Positions 55,722 through 64,000 of a stretch of 64,000 bases of DNA are shown here, piece after piece. The DNA is from Capilliphycus robustus (lineage in GTDB: Bacteria > Cyanobacteriota > Cyanobacteriia > Cyanobacteriales > Microcoleaceae), in assembly GCF_034932365.1 (NCBI RefSeq), contig NZ_JAYGHR010000016.1, positions 1 to 64,000 of the forward strand, given 5' to 3'. Numbering within the stretch: position 1 is the first letter of the stretch; each line of letters starts with the position of its first letter. The translations under genes were made by a program, and so were the position numbers. The notes beneath the pieces were generated by a model. The model had not been told where the DNA came from. It did no database searches and saw only the letters and a list, made by a program, of their open reading frames with translations.

Positions 55722-56390
55722 ATGAGAGTCCTTACTTTATCTCTTCTCAAAATAGAAGCGGGAAACTTTGTTCAAGAGTTAAGAAATAGAGAAAATGTTC
55801 AACTTTACGGTATTACAGATGGAAAAGCCGTAGGAACTTATGTTGAACAAATATTTAATCAATATTTAGGAATTAAATATTTATATACTCCCGGAAGTGC
55901 TGCTAGTGGAATTGATTTCCCTGAATTAGAAGTTGATTTGAAAGTAACCTCAATTCGCCAACCTCAATCTTCTTGTCCATTTAGAGATGCTAGCCAGAAA
56001 ATCTATGGACTCGGCTATCATCTCCTGATTTTTGCTTATGAAAAACTTGACTTTCACGAATCTCGTACTGCGACTTTGAACTTTCAACACGCCATTTTTG
56101 TTGAAAAAGAACGAACGGGAGACTATCAAACAACATACGGTATAAGAGAGATTCTACGCCGTCAAGGTAACAAAGATGATATCATTGCTTTTTTAGAGGA
56201 ACGTAACCTACCTTTAGATGAAATTGGACGTGAATTATTAGCAGATCGGATTATTACTCAACCTCCCGAACTTGGCTATCTAACGATTTCTAATGCTTTG
56301 CAATGGAGGTTACAGTATAGAAGGATCATTGATCAAGCACAGATTGGAATATCAGGAATTGAAAATCTGTTGACTGGAGGCTTGATGTAA
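55722..56390 (+). CDS. Probable type II restriction endonuclease (PD-(D/E)XK type)
   Basis: The 222-residue protein lies 19 bp after the C5-methyltransferase and is most simply its cognate nuclease. It has a PD-(D/E)XK-like core: Glu in VGTYVEQIFNQYL, Asp in SAASGIDFPE, and Asp-x-Lys in LEVDLKVTSIRQ, followed by the conserved-looking PQSSCPFRDASQKIYGLGYH. No specificity can be predicted. The frame is intact, with an ATG at 55722 (a TTG at 55707 is in frame; neither has a ribosome binding site). A HIP1-based hairpin follows the stop. The nuclease assignment is inference from motifs and position. Confidence 0.75.
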   Translation: MRVLTLSLLKIEAGNFVQELRNRENVQLYGITDGKAVGTYVEQIFNQYLGIKYLYTPGSAASGIDFPELEVDLKVTSIRQPQSSCPFRDASQKIYGLGYHLLIFAYEKLDFHESRTATLNFQHAIFVEKERTGDYQTTYGIREILRRQGNKDDIIAFLEERNLPLDEIGRELLADRIITQPPELGYLTISNALQWRLQYRRIIDQAQIGISGIENLLTGGLM

Positions 56391-56417
56391 GGTGGGGTTA
56401 GGTGGGCCAACAACATA

Positions 56418-56447
56418 TAGCGATCGCGACTCATTGGGCGATCGCTA
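56418..56447 (+). terminator. HIP1-based hairpin terminator after the restriction gene
   Basis: TAGCGATCGC (56418-56427) pairs perfectly with GCGATCGCTA (56438-56447), followed by AATTTTAG. Both stem arms are the cyanobacterial HIP1 octamer GCGATCGC. It lies 27 bp after the stop. Confidence 0.65.
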
Positions 56448-56520
56448 AATTTTAGAATTTATCAGGGATTGAAACGAACCCGTTTGGCTGGATCAGGCAC
56501 AACTAAGGCTGTTATCATCA

Positions 56521-57849
56521 TTGACATCCTCCCGACACCAACACATTCGTTTTTGGCGCGGGATTCCCAAACATCACTATTTGGGTTTCTGCTTCTTAGC
56601 ACCTGGCTTAACAGATTTACTCCGTTCGGCTCTTATGGTCGCTCGACAGATTGACACTGCGAGTCCCGCAGCCAAAATATTTATACTGGCGTTGATATCT
56701 CGGTCGTGGTGAGAGTCACACTTAGGACAATCCCACTCTCGGATATTCAACGGCATTTCTTCTGCAATATACCCACAATTCGAGCATCGCTTTGAACTGG
56801 GAAACCAACGATCTATTTTGATTAATTCTCGTCCGTACCACGAGGCTTTATAGTCAAGTTGTCGGACAAGCTCTCCCCAATTGGCATCACTAATTGCTCT
56901 GGCTAATTTGTGATTTTTGACCATATTCTTTACTGCTAAATCCTCAACGACTATTCGGTGATTTTCACGAATGAGTTGAGTGGTTAGCTTATGGGTATGG
57001 TCCCGCCTGCAATCAGCAATTTTGGCGCTTATTTGAGCAACTTTAACTCTGGCTTTCTCTCGGTTTTTTGAGCCTTTGATTTTCCGGCTTAAAGACTTTT
57101 GAGCCCGTCTGAGTTTTTTGTATAGCTTGTCAAAATGCTTGGGATTGGAAACTTTAACCCCATCAGAAGCAGTAAACAAACTGCTAATCCCCAGATCGAT
57201 TCCCACTTTTTTATCGACGGGTTTTAGTTTATGGTCAGTTGGATCATTAATCCTCAAAGAAACAAACCATCTCCCACTCGGATCTAATTTAACCGTGATG
57301 GTAGACGGGCTACATCCTTTTGGTAGTTGACGACTCCAACGGATGGGTAAAGGTTCAAAGCACTTGGCAATATAGACTTGACCTTCTTTAAACTTAAATG
57401 CAGCTTTGCTGAATTCGGCACTTCCACCGTTACGTTTCTTCTTGAAGCTTGGGTACTTTGTTCGACCCGCAAAGAAGTTACTGAAAGCAGTTTGTAAGTG
57501 CCTCAACCCTTGTTGAAGTGGGACTGAACTGACTTCATTTAAGAAGTCTAATTCCTCCTCTTTTTTCCACTCCGTTAGCATTGAAGACGTTTGAGAATAG
57601 CCTACTCGCTCTTGACGCTCATACCATGCTTGAGTGCGTGCCGCCAGTGCCTTGTTGTACACCAGTCTCACGCACCCCAATGTTCTCCTCAACAGGTTTT
57701 CCTGTTCGGGAGTTGGGTAAAAACGGTAGCGGTAAGCTTTTTCAACCATGTCTTACAGTTTAACGCAAAGCTCGTAAGTTGTTGGTCAGGTCGCGATTCC
57801 CGAACGTCGCCAACGCTGTTCGCTTATGGCGCGGGTCTTCTCACTTCAT
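56521..57849 (-). mobile_element. IS200/IS605-type element with tnpB only, second element
   Basis: The right end on the minus strand reads GGGAATCCCGCGCC, a hairpin, GGGAGGATGTCAATGATGAT, with TCAA at about 56521. This matches the other element at 21605 and the remnant at 13860. It encodes TnpB but no TnpA. The left boundary is not defined; inverted-repeat-rich sequence upstream of tnpB (about 57780-57849) is the candidate left end. Confidence 0.5.
56577..57749 (-). CDS. tnpB: TnpB, RNA-guided endonuclease, second element
   Basis: The 390-residue protein has an intact active site: Asp in KVGIDLGISSLF, Glu in RIVVEDLAVKNM, a zinc ribbon (CSNCGY and CPKC), and Asp in HHDRDINASINI. The N-terminus (KAYRYRFYPTPEQENLLRRT) is the usual TnpB helix-turn-helix start. 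It is a separate lineage from the first TnpB, whose N-terminus and middle differ. The stop lies 56 bp before the element end, leaving room for a guide RNA 3' region. It would use a guide RNA to cut DNA. The flanking gene is the restriction enzyme. Confidence 0.92.
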   Translation of the reverse strand: MVEKAYRYRFYPTPEQENLLRRTLGCVRLVYNKALAARTQAWYERQERVGYSQTSSMLTEWKKEEELDFLNEVSSVPLQQGLRHLQTAFSNFFAGRTKYPSFKKKRNGGSAEFSKAAFKFKEGQVYIAKCFEPLPIRWSRQLPKGCSPSTITVKLDPSGRWFVSLRINDPTDHKLKPVDKKVGIDLGISSLFTASDGVKVSNPKHFDKLYKKLRRAQKSLSRKIKGSKNREKARVKVAQISAKIADCRRDHTHKLTTQLIRENHRIVVEDLAVKNMVKNHKLARAISDANWGELVRQLDYKASWYGRELIKIDRWFPSSKRCSNCGYIAEEMPLNIREWDCPKCDSHHDRDINASINILAAGLAVSICRATIRAERSKSVKPGAKKQKPK

Positions 57850-58030
57850 TAAGATAAAAAGACCAATGAGGGATAAAGCGATCGCCAAATTGAAGAAATG
57901 GCTTCAAATCAAAAATCAAAATCTAGGGTATTTTCCTAAATGTTTCCCACAAAGCTGGCAGGATTGCTAACATAACGATAAAATCCTGTGTGAGAATGTG
58001 AACTCTAATCTTGCTGTTTCTGATTTTGCT

Positions 58031-58300
58031 ATGAACGACATAACGAATGATGCACAAGAAGTGTTGCCCCGTGAGGTTAGGGTTAACCAACTTCGCAATT
58101 TGATAGAAACCTTGCATATTGCTGATGAAATTGCCAGCAAGCGGTATTTGATCAGTAGTTCCGAACTCGCTGATCTGATGGATGTCAATGCAAGCGCTGT
58201 CACCAGTCGCGGTGATAACTGGGCTTGGCGGAATTGGGAAGTCTCCCGAGTTCGTCGCGAGGGAAATCAAATCCTTTGGCAATTAGAACGGGTAGACTAA
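58031..58300 (+). CDS. Small conserved protein with helix-turn-helix-like region
   Basis: The 89-residue protein has an N-terminal helical region (VNQLRNLIETLHIADEIASK) followed by SSSELADLMDVNASAVTSRG, which has the spacing of a helix-turn-helix. A basic/aromatic end follows (WRNWEVSRVRREGNQILWQL). I recall similar small proteins from cyanobacteria but no named family or tested function. The frame is open from a GTG at 57998, with the ATG at 58031 preferred by its typical start (MNDITNDAQEV). It lies directly beside the left end of the second TnpB element, with its own promoter not located. Confidence 0.65.
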   Translation: MNDITNDAQEVLPREVRVNQLRNLIETLHIADEIASKRYLISSSELADLMDVNASAVTSRGDNWAWRNWEVSRVRREGNQILWQLERVD

Positions 58301-58442
58301 ACTCTCAAGCGTGTATTTAGCCTCGAAATTTTGGCTGAGTCTAAGATTAGGAAACCGGGTTCAGACTAAACCATGAACCTGTTCTCTGCTACCTTTAAAT
58401 ATTTGCTCTCTATCGGTTTATCTTGATCAATGATCTAAGATT

Positions 58443-59234
58443 CTATCCCAAAGTTACATCTAAAAACATCATGATCACAAAACCAATCATCACCCCAATG
58501 GTTGCCTCTTTTTCATGTCCGAGACTGTGAGACTCTGGGATAATCTCATCACTAATCACAAATAACATCGCACCCGCAGCAAACGCCATCGCCCAAGGTA
58601 AAATCGCTTGAGAAATGGAAACGACTCCTGCACCAATTAAGCCGCCAAGCGGTTCGACTAATCCGGTTAATAGAGCTACACTAAAAGCTGACCAGCGAGA
58701 GTATTTTTCACTTAATAAGGCGATCGCCACGACAAATCCTTCGGGGATATTTTGTAAGCCAATTCCAACGGCTAGGGCGATACCATTAGCAACATATTCG
58801 CCGCCAAACCCTACCCCAACCGCTAACCCTTCTGGGAAGTTGTGAATGGCGATCGCAATAACAAACAACCAAGTTCGTTTTAAATTCTGATAATTTCCTT
58901 CAGGGCCTTTGATAAAATGTTCATGGGGAAAATATTGATGACTACACCACAAAAATAAACCCCCGAGTAATATTCCGATGACGACGATTAAAGCTGAAAA
59001 CGTATTACTATTTGTTTGTTGAGTAGCAGCTTCTAAACTAGGAATAACTAAGGAAAATGAAGTTGCGGCTAACATCACCCCCGCCCCAAACCCTAACATT
59101 GCCCCTTGAACTCGTTGACTAATTTTACGGATAACTAAAACCGGAATAGCACCGACACCTGTTCCCATTCCTGCGATAAAACTGCCTATTAATCCTAGAT
59201 AAACAGTTGGAATGTCTTTGATAAAATCTAGCAT
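58443..59234 (-). CDS. ZIP-family divalent metal transporter
   Basis: The 263-residue protein has eight predicted helices. The ZIP metal sites are AIAIHNFPEGLAVGVGFGGE (helix 4) and GIGLQNIPEGFVVAI (helix 5). Early helices carry GSFIAGMGTGVGAIPVLV and QGAMLGFGAGVMLAA. It resembles the ZupT/GufA group that moves zinc or other divalent metals across the inner membrane. A loop with HQYFPHEHF (His-rich) lies in the central segment. The metal is not determined. It is on the minus strand between the small HTH protein and Uma2. Confidence 0.9.
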   Translation of the reverse strand: MLDFIKDIPTVYLGLIGSFIAGMGTGVGAIPVLVIRKISQRVQGAMLGFGAGVMLAATSFSLVIPSLEAATQQTNSNTFSALIVVIGILLGGLFLWCSHQYFPHEHFIKGPEGNYQNLKRTWLFVIAIAIHNFPEGLAVGVGFGGEYVANGIALAVGIGLQNIPEGFVVAIALLSEKYSRWSAFSVALLTGLVEPLGGLIGAGVVSISQAILPWAMAFAAGAMLFVISDEIIPESHSLGHEKEATIGVMIGFVIMMFLDVTLG

Positions 59235-59275
59235 AGAGATGTTAAAATTTCTGTATAAGTAAAATGCAATTCTAA

Positions 59276-59998
59276 CTACAGTGTATCAGGATCAACGCCT
59301 AACTCCCGTAATCGAGCCGCTAATTTTTGATTGCGTTGTTGTTCCATTTCTAGTTGCTGTTCGGTGGCTTCTCGTTGCTGCTTTTCAATTTGGGCAGATT
59401 CTTCAGGAGTTGGAACTAACACCCCTTCTAAGCTGAAAAATCTTAATTTCTGTTCATAAACCCCTAAAAACAGTTTTAACTGTTCACTCCAAAACCATCC
59501 TTTATCGTTGGGTTTAATCGTTTGATATTGTCCTTTGACTAACTCAAATCCCTCAAATTCTAAACTATTGGGATCAAACCAAAAATATTCGAGTGTTCTA
59601 AAAATATCTTGATAAATTTGTTTTTTTGTTGTGCGATCGACTTGCGCCGTTGAATTCGATAATAGTTCGACAATAACATGAGGATATTTCCCTCCTTCTT
59701 CCCAAACCACCCAACTTTTCCGGGGTTTGCGTTCAGTATCTAAGACCACAAAAAAATCAGGCCCTCTAAAATATTCAGATTTTTTCTGATTTGGGCTATA
59801 ATAGATTGTAAGATTTCCGGCTGCAAAATAGTCTTGTTTGTCTTTCCACAGCCAATCTAAACACTTCAGTAGTAGCAACAATTGTTGTAGATGTAAATAG
59901 CTTTCCAAAGGTGGCTCCTGACTTTCTAAATCTCCTGATGGATACTCAATATCTTCAAACTCAGGTGAGGGACGAAGCAAGTCTTCTGCGATAGTCAT
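59276..59998 (-). CDS. Uma2 family (DUF820) putative nuclease
   Basis: The 240-residue protein has the Uma2-type PD-(D/E)XK-like core: GPDFFVVLDTERKPRKSWVV, then HVIVELLSNSTAQVDRTTKK and YFWFDPNSLEFEGFELVKGQ. A Gln/Glu-rich coiled tail follows (EQQLEMEQQRNQKLAARLRE). Uma2 genes are abundant in cyanobacteria and their function is unknown. The frame is complete. Confidence 0.85.
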   Translation of the reverse strand: MTIAEDLLRPSPEFEDIEYPSGDLESQEPPLESYLHLQQLLLLLKCLDWLWKDKQDYFAAGNLTIYYSPNQKKSEYFRGPDFFVVLDTERKPRKSWVVWEEGGKYPHVIVELLSNSTAQVDRTTKKQIYQDIFRTLEYFWFDPNSLEFEGFELVKGQYQTIKPNDKGWFWSEQLKLFLGVYEQKLRFFSLEGVLVPTPEESAQIEKQQREATEQQLEMEQQRNQKLAARLRELGVDPDTL

Positions 59999-60081
59999 TG
60001 GATTAACTGATTGAATAGTGAGTTTTCCTCAATTTTATCGTTGAAGAATAGAATTGAGGAATTTTCTCATAAATTAAAAGG

Positions 60082-60105
60082 AGAGACGCTAAAAATAACG
60101 CCTCT
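60082..60105 (-). terminator. Hairpin terminator after dxs
   Basis: On the minus strand AGAGGCG pairs with CGTCTCT (one G-U pair) around a 10-nt loop and is followed by CCTTTTAATTT. It lies 17 bp past the dxs stop, between dxs and the spacer before Uma2. Confidence 0.6.
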
Positions 60106-60121
60106 ACCTATCCTGATTAAC

Positions 60122-62029
60122 CTAACGAACAGTCGAAGGTTGTTTGCTAAAAAGTGCTTCTCGAATTTGTTCAGAAATTTGAGAACTGGTTAAGCCTAAA
60201 TCAACTTTAGACTCTTCAGGAGTCGCATGATCAACCAGCAGATCGGGAATACCAAAGCGCTTTAATGGAACCAAGATATTATTATCCATCAAGGCTTCAG
60301 CCACAGCCGAACCAAAACCCCCAATCACACAACCTTCTTCTAGAGTAACAACTTTACCAATCCGTTTTGCTAAAGGTAAAATTAACTCCGTATCTAAAGG
60401 TTTAACAAAACGGGCATTAATAACCGTTGATTCTATGCCATGTTCGCTGAGAATTTCTGCAACTTGCATAGCAGAATAAACCATTGAACCATAGCCTAAA
60501 ATTAACAAGTCATCGCCATTGCAAAGAATTTCTCCTTTTCCAATGGGTAAGGGTTCCCAACCTTCTTCCATCAAGGGTACACCATAGCCTGAACCACGCG
60601 GATAACGCATGGCGATCGGCCCATCGGTGTATTCAATTCCGGTAACGATCATTTGCTGCAATTCAGCCTCATCTTTGGGCGCCATCATTACCATATTCGG
60701 TAAGCAACGCAGATAGGCAATATCATACATTCCTTGATGCGTGGGGCCGTCTACACCGACAATTCCCGCCCGATCCAAACAGAAGAAAACAGGCAAGTTT
60801 TGAATGCAAACATCGTGAACAATTTGGTCGTAACCCCGTTGTAAAAAGGTCGAGTAAATTGCTACAACCGGACGCATTCCTTCACAAGCTAAACCTGCGG
60901 CTAAAGTAACAGCGTGTTGTTCAGCAATACCGACATCAATGTATTGTTTGGGGAGTTTGGCTTGTAATTTATCCAAACCTGTTCCCGTTGCCATTGCTGC
61001 GGTAATCCCTAGAATTTTAGGGTTATTTTCGGCAAGTTTCACCAAAGTATGGGCGAACACTTTGGAATAGCTGGGGGGTTTGGGTTTGCTGGGGGGTGCC
61101 GCTTTTCCGGTGGCGAGGTTAAACGGCGACTGGGCGTGATAGCCAACTTGATCTTTTTCGGCGATCGCATAGCCTTTTCCTTTGGTGGTGGAAACATGAA
61201 CCATCACCGGGCCAGGAATATTATGAGCTTGTTTAAAGGTTTCGATCAACTCTTCTAAGTTATGACCATCAACCGGGCCAAGATAAGTAAAGCCGAGTTC
61301 TTCGATCACCGCCCCAACTTTGGGAACCGCTAACCGTTTCATCCCTTCTTTGAGACGTTCCATTTCGGGGGTAAAGGTTTCGCCGACAAAGGGAATATGT
61401 TTAAACTGTTCTCGCAGGTTGTCTTTGAGGAACTGAACAGGCGGGCTGAGGCGCATTTTATTGAGATAACGCGGAATAGCGCCGACGTTGGGCGAGATCG
61501 ACATTTCGTTATCATTGAGAACCACCATCAGGTTTGTATGCGGTAAATGACCTGCATGGTTAATGGCTTCGAGGGCCATTCCTCCGGTTAAAGCGCCATC
61601 TCCGATCACGGCGACAGTTTTAAAGTCTTCGCCCCGTTGATCCCGTGCTAACGCCATTCCTAAAGCGGCTGAGATGCTGGTAGAGGCGTGTCCGGCTCCA
61701 AAATGGTCAAATTTGCTTTCACAGCGTTTCAGGTAGCCTGCAACGCCGTCTTTTTGTCGCAACGTGTGGAAGTTGTTGTAGCGACCTGTGATCATTTTGT
61801 GGGGATAGGCTTGGTGGCCAACATCCCAGATCACTTTGTCTCGATCTAAGTCCAGAGTTTGGTAAAGGGCTAGAGTCAGTTCAACGACTCCTAACCCTGG
61901 GCCTAAATGTCCGCCTGTTGCTGCGACTGTTTCTAAGTGTTTTTCACGAATTTGTCGAGCAATGTCTTGCAGTTCGTGAATGGATAAACCGTGTAGCTGA
62001 TTCGGATGAGTAATTTCACTCAAATACAT
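60122..62029 (-). CDS. dxs: 1-deoxy-D-xylulose-5-phosphate synthase
   Basis: The 635-residue thiamine-diphosphate enzyme condenses pyruvate and glyceraldehyde-3-phosphate in the first step of the MEP pathway for isoprenoids (carotenoids, the phytol of chlorophyll, plastoquinone). Typical segments are TGGHLGPGLGVVELTLAL, VIWDVGHQAYPHKMITGR, the diphosphate/Mg site VIGDGALTGGMALEAINHAG with LNDNEMSISPNVGA, and IAEQHAVTLAAGLA and DRAGIVGVDGPTHQG in the pyrimidine domain. Length is normal. Its promoter must be in the 62030-62473 spacer. Confidence 0.96.
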   Translation of the reverse strand: MYLSEITHPNQLHGLSIHELQDIARQIREKHLETVAATGGHLGPGLGVVELTLALYQTLDLDRDKVIWDVGHQAYPHKMITGRYNNFHTLRQKDGVAGYLKRCESKFDHFGAGHASTSISAALGMALARDQRGEDFKTVAVIGDGALTGGMALEAINHAGHLPHTNLMVVLNDNEMSISPNVGAIPRYLNKMRLSPPVQFLKDNLREQFKHIPFVGETFTPEMERLKEGMKRLAVPKVGAVIEELGFTYLGPVDGHNLEELIETFKQAHNIPGPVMVHVSTTKGKGYAIAEKDQVGYHAQSPFNLATGKAAPPSKPKPPSYSKVFAHTLVKLAENNPKILGITAAMATGTGLDKLQAKLPKQYIDVGIAEQHAVTLAAGLACEGMRPVVAIYSTFLQRGYDQIVHDVCIQNLPVFFCLDRAGIVGVDGPTHQGMYDIAYLRCLPNMVMMAPKDEAELQQMIVTGIEYTDGPIAMRYPRGSGYGVPLMEEGWEPLPIGKGEILCNGDDLLILGYGSMVYSAMQVAEILSEHGIESTVINARFVKPLDTELILPLAKRIGKVVTLEEGCVIGGFGSAVAEALMDNNILVPLKRFGIPDLLVDHATPEESKVDLGLTSSQISEQIREALFSKQPSTVR

Positions 62030-62325
62030 ATTTCTAAATACCCGCGCTAGCCATTATTAAGGTAACGTGTTCAGACCAAACACGGATCGGTTTGGCGACC
62101 GTCCGAGTTGACGCATAGATGTCATCGTAGCAGGGGAATGGGTAAGGCGATCGAGTTGGTCGTAAATTCGTGATCGATGAGATCGAAGTTGAAACTGAGG
62201 TTTTCGGTGCCTAAACGGGGTCTGATCGGGCTTTTTGCTTTGGAAATTTGGGTTCGCGAATCGGGCGGTGACTCCTCGTGATCAAAAACTTTCTCATAAT
62301 CCGACTCTTTCTTCTTCTTTATTTC

Positions 62326-62376
62326 CTCCTGACTCCTGACTCGGTGACTCCTGACTCGGTGACTCGGTGACTCCTC
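62326..62376. repeat. Short tandem repeat of CTCCTGA / CTCGGTGA units
   Basis: The run CTCCTGACTCCTGACTCGGT continues with TGACTCCTGACTCGGTGACT. It lies in the 444-bp spacer between dxs and ftsI (62030-62473), which otherwise has no gene that I can support. Similar CTCCTG-CTCGGTG-CTCCTG strings end the small elements at 1547 and 13599. Confidence 0.6.
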
Positions 62377-62473
62377 TGTCGTTTATTTATAGCCGGTTGG
62401 ATAACAAAAGCTTTACAATTCGCCTCTCAATTCTCTATCAAAAGCTGTAGTTTTCTTTAAGAAAAAAAATAAC

Positions 62474-64000
62474 CTATTCTTCACTCTCAAGTTCACTTTC
62501 AGGTTCTGCGTTAATATCAGAAGGAGGTATTTTTTCCAATCCAATTAAACCTTCCATCACCAATTTAACAATGGGTGCTGCAACTGTTCCGCCACTGCTT
62601 CCCTCTTTGGGTTCATCAACAACCGCAACCACAACATAACGAGGATTATCAACCGTTAAAATCCCCACAAAACTGGTAATTCGAGCATTATTGGAGTAAC
62701 CGCCTGATGCAGAGGCTTTTTGGGCTGTCCCTGTTTTTCCGGCGACTCGATAACCTGCAATTCGTGAAGCTTTACCCGTACCATCTTCTCCTGCAACTAC
62801 AGATTCCATCATTTCTAAGACTGCATGAGCCGTTTGAGTGGAGAATACTTGGCGAGCTTCCGGTAAAGCGGTTTCCCAATAAAGTTGTCCTTTACTATTA
62901 TATAATCCTTTGACAACATGAGGCGTAACCAGTTTTCCACCATTGGCTAAAGTTGCATTTAATTGAGCTAATTTAAGAGGCGTAATCGAAAGACCTTGAC
63001 CAAAAGCGGCGGTTGCACCTTCAACCGGAATACTAACAAATTGATGGCGTGTTTTTAAGGTACTGGCGACTTCAAAAGGTAAATCAACGCCACTCCTTTC
63101 TCCCATCCCTAAGCGTTTTAAGCCTTCATAAAAAACTTCAGGTTCAAGCTTTTGCATGATGCGAACCATGCCAATATTACTGGAATATTTAATAACATCG
63201 GTTATACTGAGAGAGCCGCGAGCGCCAGAATAAGCATAATCAGCATTTTGAATTGTCCATCGGCCCATTTGAATTCGACCTTCATCATAAATCACAGTAT
63301 CCGGTTGAATTGATCCGGCTTCTAAAGCGAGAGCAACATTAATCGGTTTAAAGGTTGAACCGGGTTCATAAAGGTCAGATAAAGCCCAATTTTTGAAGCG
63401 ATCAACAGTAGATTTCCAATATTGATTGGGATCGTAGGACGGTTCATTGACTAATGTTAATAATGCGCCGTTGCTGGCATCCATGACAATCACAGTCGCT
63501 CGTTTAGCCTGATGTTCTTCTACACTTTGTTTGAGGATTTTTCGAGCGATACGTTGCAGCCGGGTGTCGATTGTCAGTCGCAATTCTAAATCATCAAGCT
63601 GAATAAAACCCGAAGCCAATTTAGTCGGTACCCAATTGCCATTAACAGAGCGTTGAAACTCTAAAGAAGGCATCACCCGCTCTAGTAATTCTTGTTGACT
63701 ATTTTCAACTCCGGCTTGACCTTTTCCTTCACTATCGACATAACCCACAACATCGGCGGCGATATTTTGTTGGGGATAAAGGCGTTGTCGTTGTTCAATC
63801 AGTTCTAACCCATCAATTCCTAAATTAGCGATATGTTTGCCGACTTCTTCACTTAGAGATTCAGCAACTTTAATCCCACTGTCTGCTTGTTTAAACTGTT
63901 CAATCAGTTCATCGGGAGTCGAACTCGTTAAGTCATTACGGACTAATACCGGAGCCAATTGTTCAGCAATTTCGCTTGTAGATTGTTTAAATAATTGGGG
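62474..64000 (-). CDS. ftsI: Penicillin-binding protein 2/FtsI-type transpeptidase, 5' end cut by window
   Basis: The reading frame stays open through the window edge (the edge codons read LFKQSTSEIAEQLAP), so the N-terminus and membrane anchor lie outside. Visible parts are the dimerisation region (~GKHIANLGIDGLELIEQRQR), the transpeptidase SxxK in YEPGSTFKPINVAL, SxN in IKYSSNIGMVRIM, and KTG in YRVAGKTGTAQKAS. It cross-links septal peptidoglycan, likely as the division enzyme FtsI; an elongation-type PBP2 is less likely but not excluded without the N-terminus. The C-terminus is acidic (AEPESELESEE). Confidence 0.9.
   Translation of the reverse strand, partial: PQLFKQSTSEIAEQLAPVLVRNDLTSSTPDELIEQFKQADSGIKVAESLSEEVGKHIANLGIDGLELIEQRQRLYPQQNIAADVVGYVDSEGKGQAGVENSQQELLERVMPSLEFQRSVNGNWVPTKLASGFIQLDDLELRLTIDTRLQRIARKILKQSVEEHQAKRATVIVMDASNGALLTLVNEPSYDPNQYWKSTVDRFKNWALSDLYEPGSTFKPINVALALEAGSIQPDTVIYDEGRIQMGRWTIQNADYAYSGARGSLSITDVIKYSSNIGMVRIMQKLEPEVFYEGLKRLGMGERSGVDLPFEVASTLKTRHQFVSIPVEGATAAFGQGLSITPLKLAQLNATLANGGKLVTPHVVKGLYNSKGQLYWETALPEARQVFSTQTAHAVLEMMESVVAGEDGTGKASRIAGYRVAGKTGTAQKASASGGYSNNARITSFVGILTVDNPRYVVVAVVDEPKEGSSGGTVAAPIVKLVMEGLIGLEKIPPSDINAEPESELESEE

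Noticed and set aside
56464..56476. GGGATTGAAACG resembling a CRISPR repeat end
   Set aside because: There is a single occurrence, with no second repeat unit or spacers and no cas genes in the window.

Overview
The window comes from a filamentous cyanobacterium, most likely of the Oscillatoriales type (Lyngbya, Limnoraphis, Planktothrix or Microcoleus relatives). The evidence is the photosystem II assembly lipoprotein Psb27, the sulfolipid glycosyltransferase SqdX, many HIP1 octamers (GCGATCGC), cyanobacteria-only families (DUF3110, Uma2, a DUF4347 giant surface protein) and dispersed cyanobacterial repeats. This is a family-level inference from sequence reading, not a database match. No tRNA, rRNA or CRISPR array was seen.

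Layout. 1-10 kb: a sulfide:quinone-oxidoreductase-like flavoprotein, a repeat-rich convergent spacer, and a 2544-residue secreted protein (DUF4347, beta-helix, Calx-beta, cadherin-like and RTX modules) on the minus strand. 10-18.8 kb: a broken RTX gene end, a kinase-like membrane protein, a fasciclin lipoprotein, mobile-element debris just before psb27, a family-10-like glycosyl hydrolase, a prohibitin and sqdX. 19-26 kb: a GAF-GAF-PAS adenylate cyclase, a TnpB element inserted at its 3' end, a 341-bp element with 31-bp perfect inverted ends, and a coiled-coil/TPR membrane protein. 26-37 kb: a minus-strand block of cupin, methyltransferase, two orphan histidine kinases, two tandem solute-binding lipoproteins, Lnt and a diguanylate cyclase. 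37-50.8 kb: housekeeping genes (PCD, gyrA, HDAC-like, infC, CbiX-like chelatase, a second adenylate cyclase, rsmB, a second fasciclin protein, GT2-TPR, argC, LysM-M23). 50.8-64 kb: a small RTX protein, a methyltransferase, DUF3110, murQ, a type II restriction-modification pair, a second TnpB element, a small conserved protein, a ZIP transporter, Uma2, dxs and the 3' part of an ftsI-type penicillin-binding protein that runs off the window end.

How it fits together. Signalling is unusually dense: two class III adenylate cyclases, one GGDEF protein and two hybrid-less histidine kinases, with no response regulator in the window. The most interesting unit is a tight operon of two paralogous solute-binding lipoproteins followed by a Cache-type sensor kinase with no transporter permease or ATPase, suggesting that the binding proteins act as periplasmic ligand receptors for the kinase. 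Mobile DNA is mainly small non-autonomous repeats and IS200/IS605-type tnpB-only elements, with a degraded tnpB end next to psb27.
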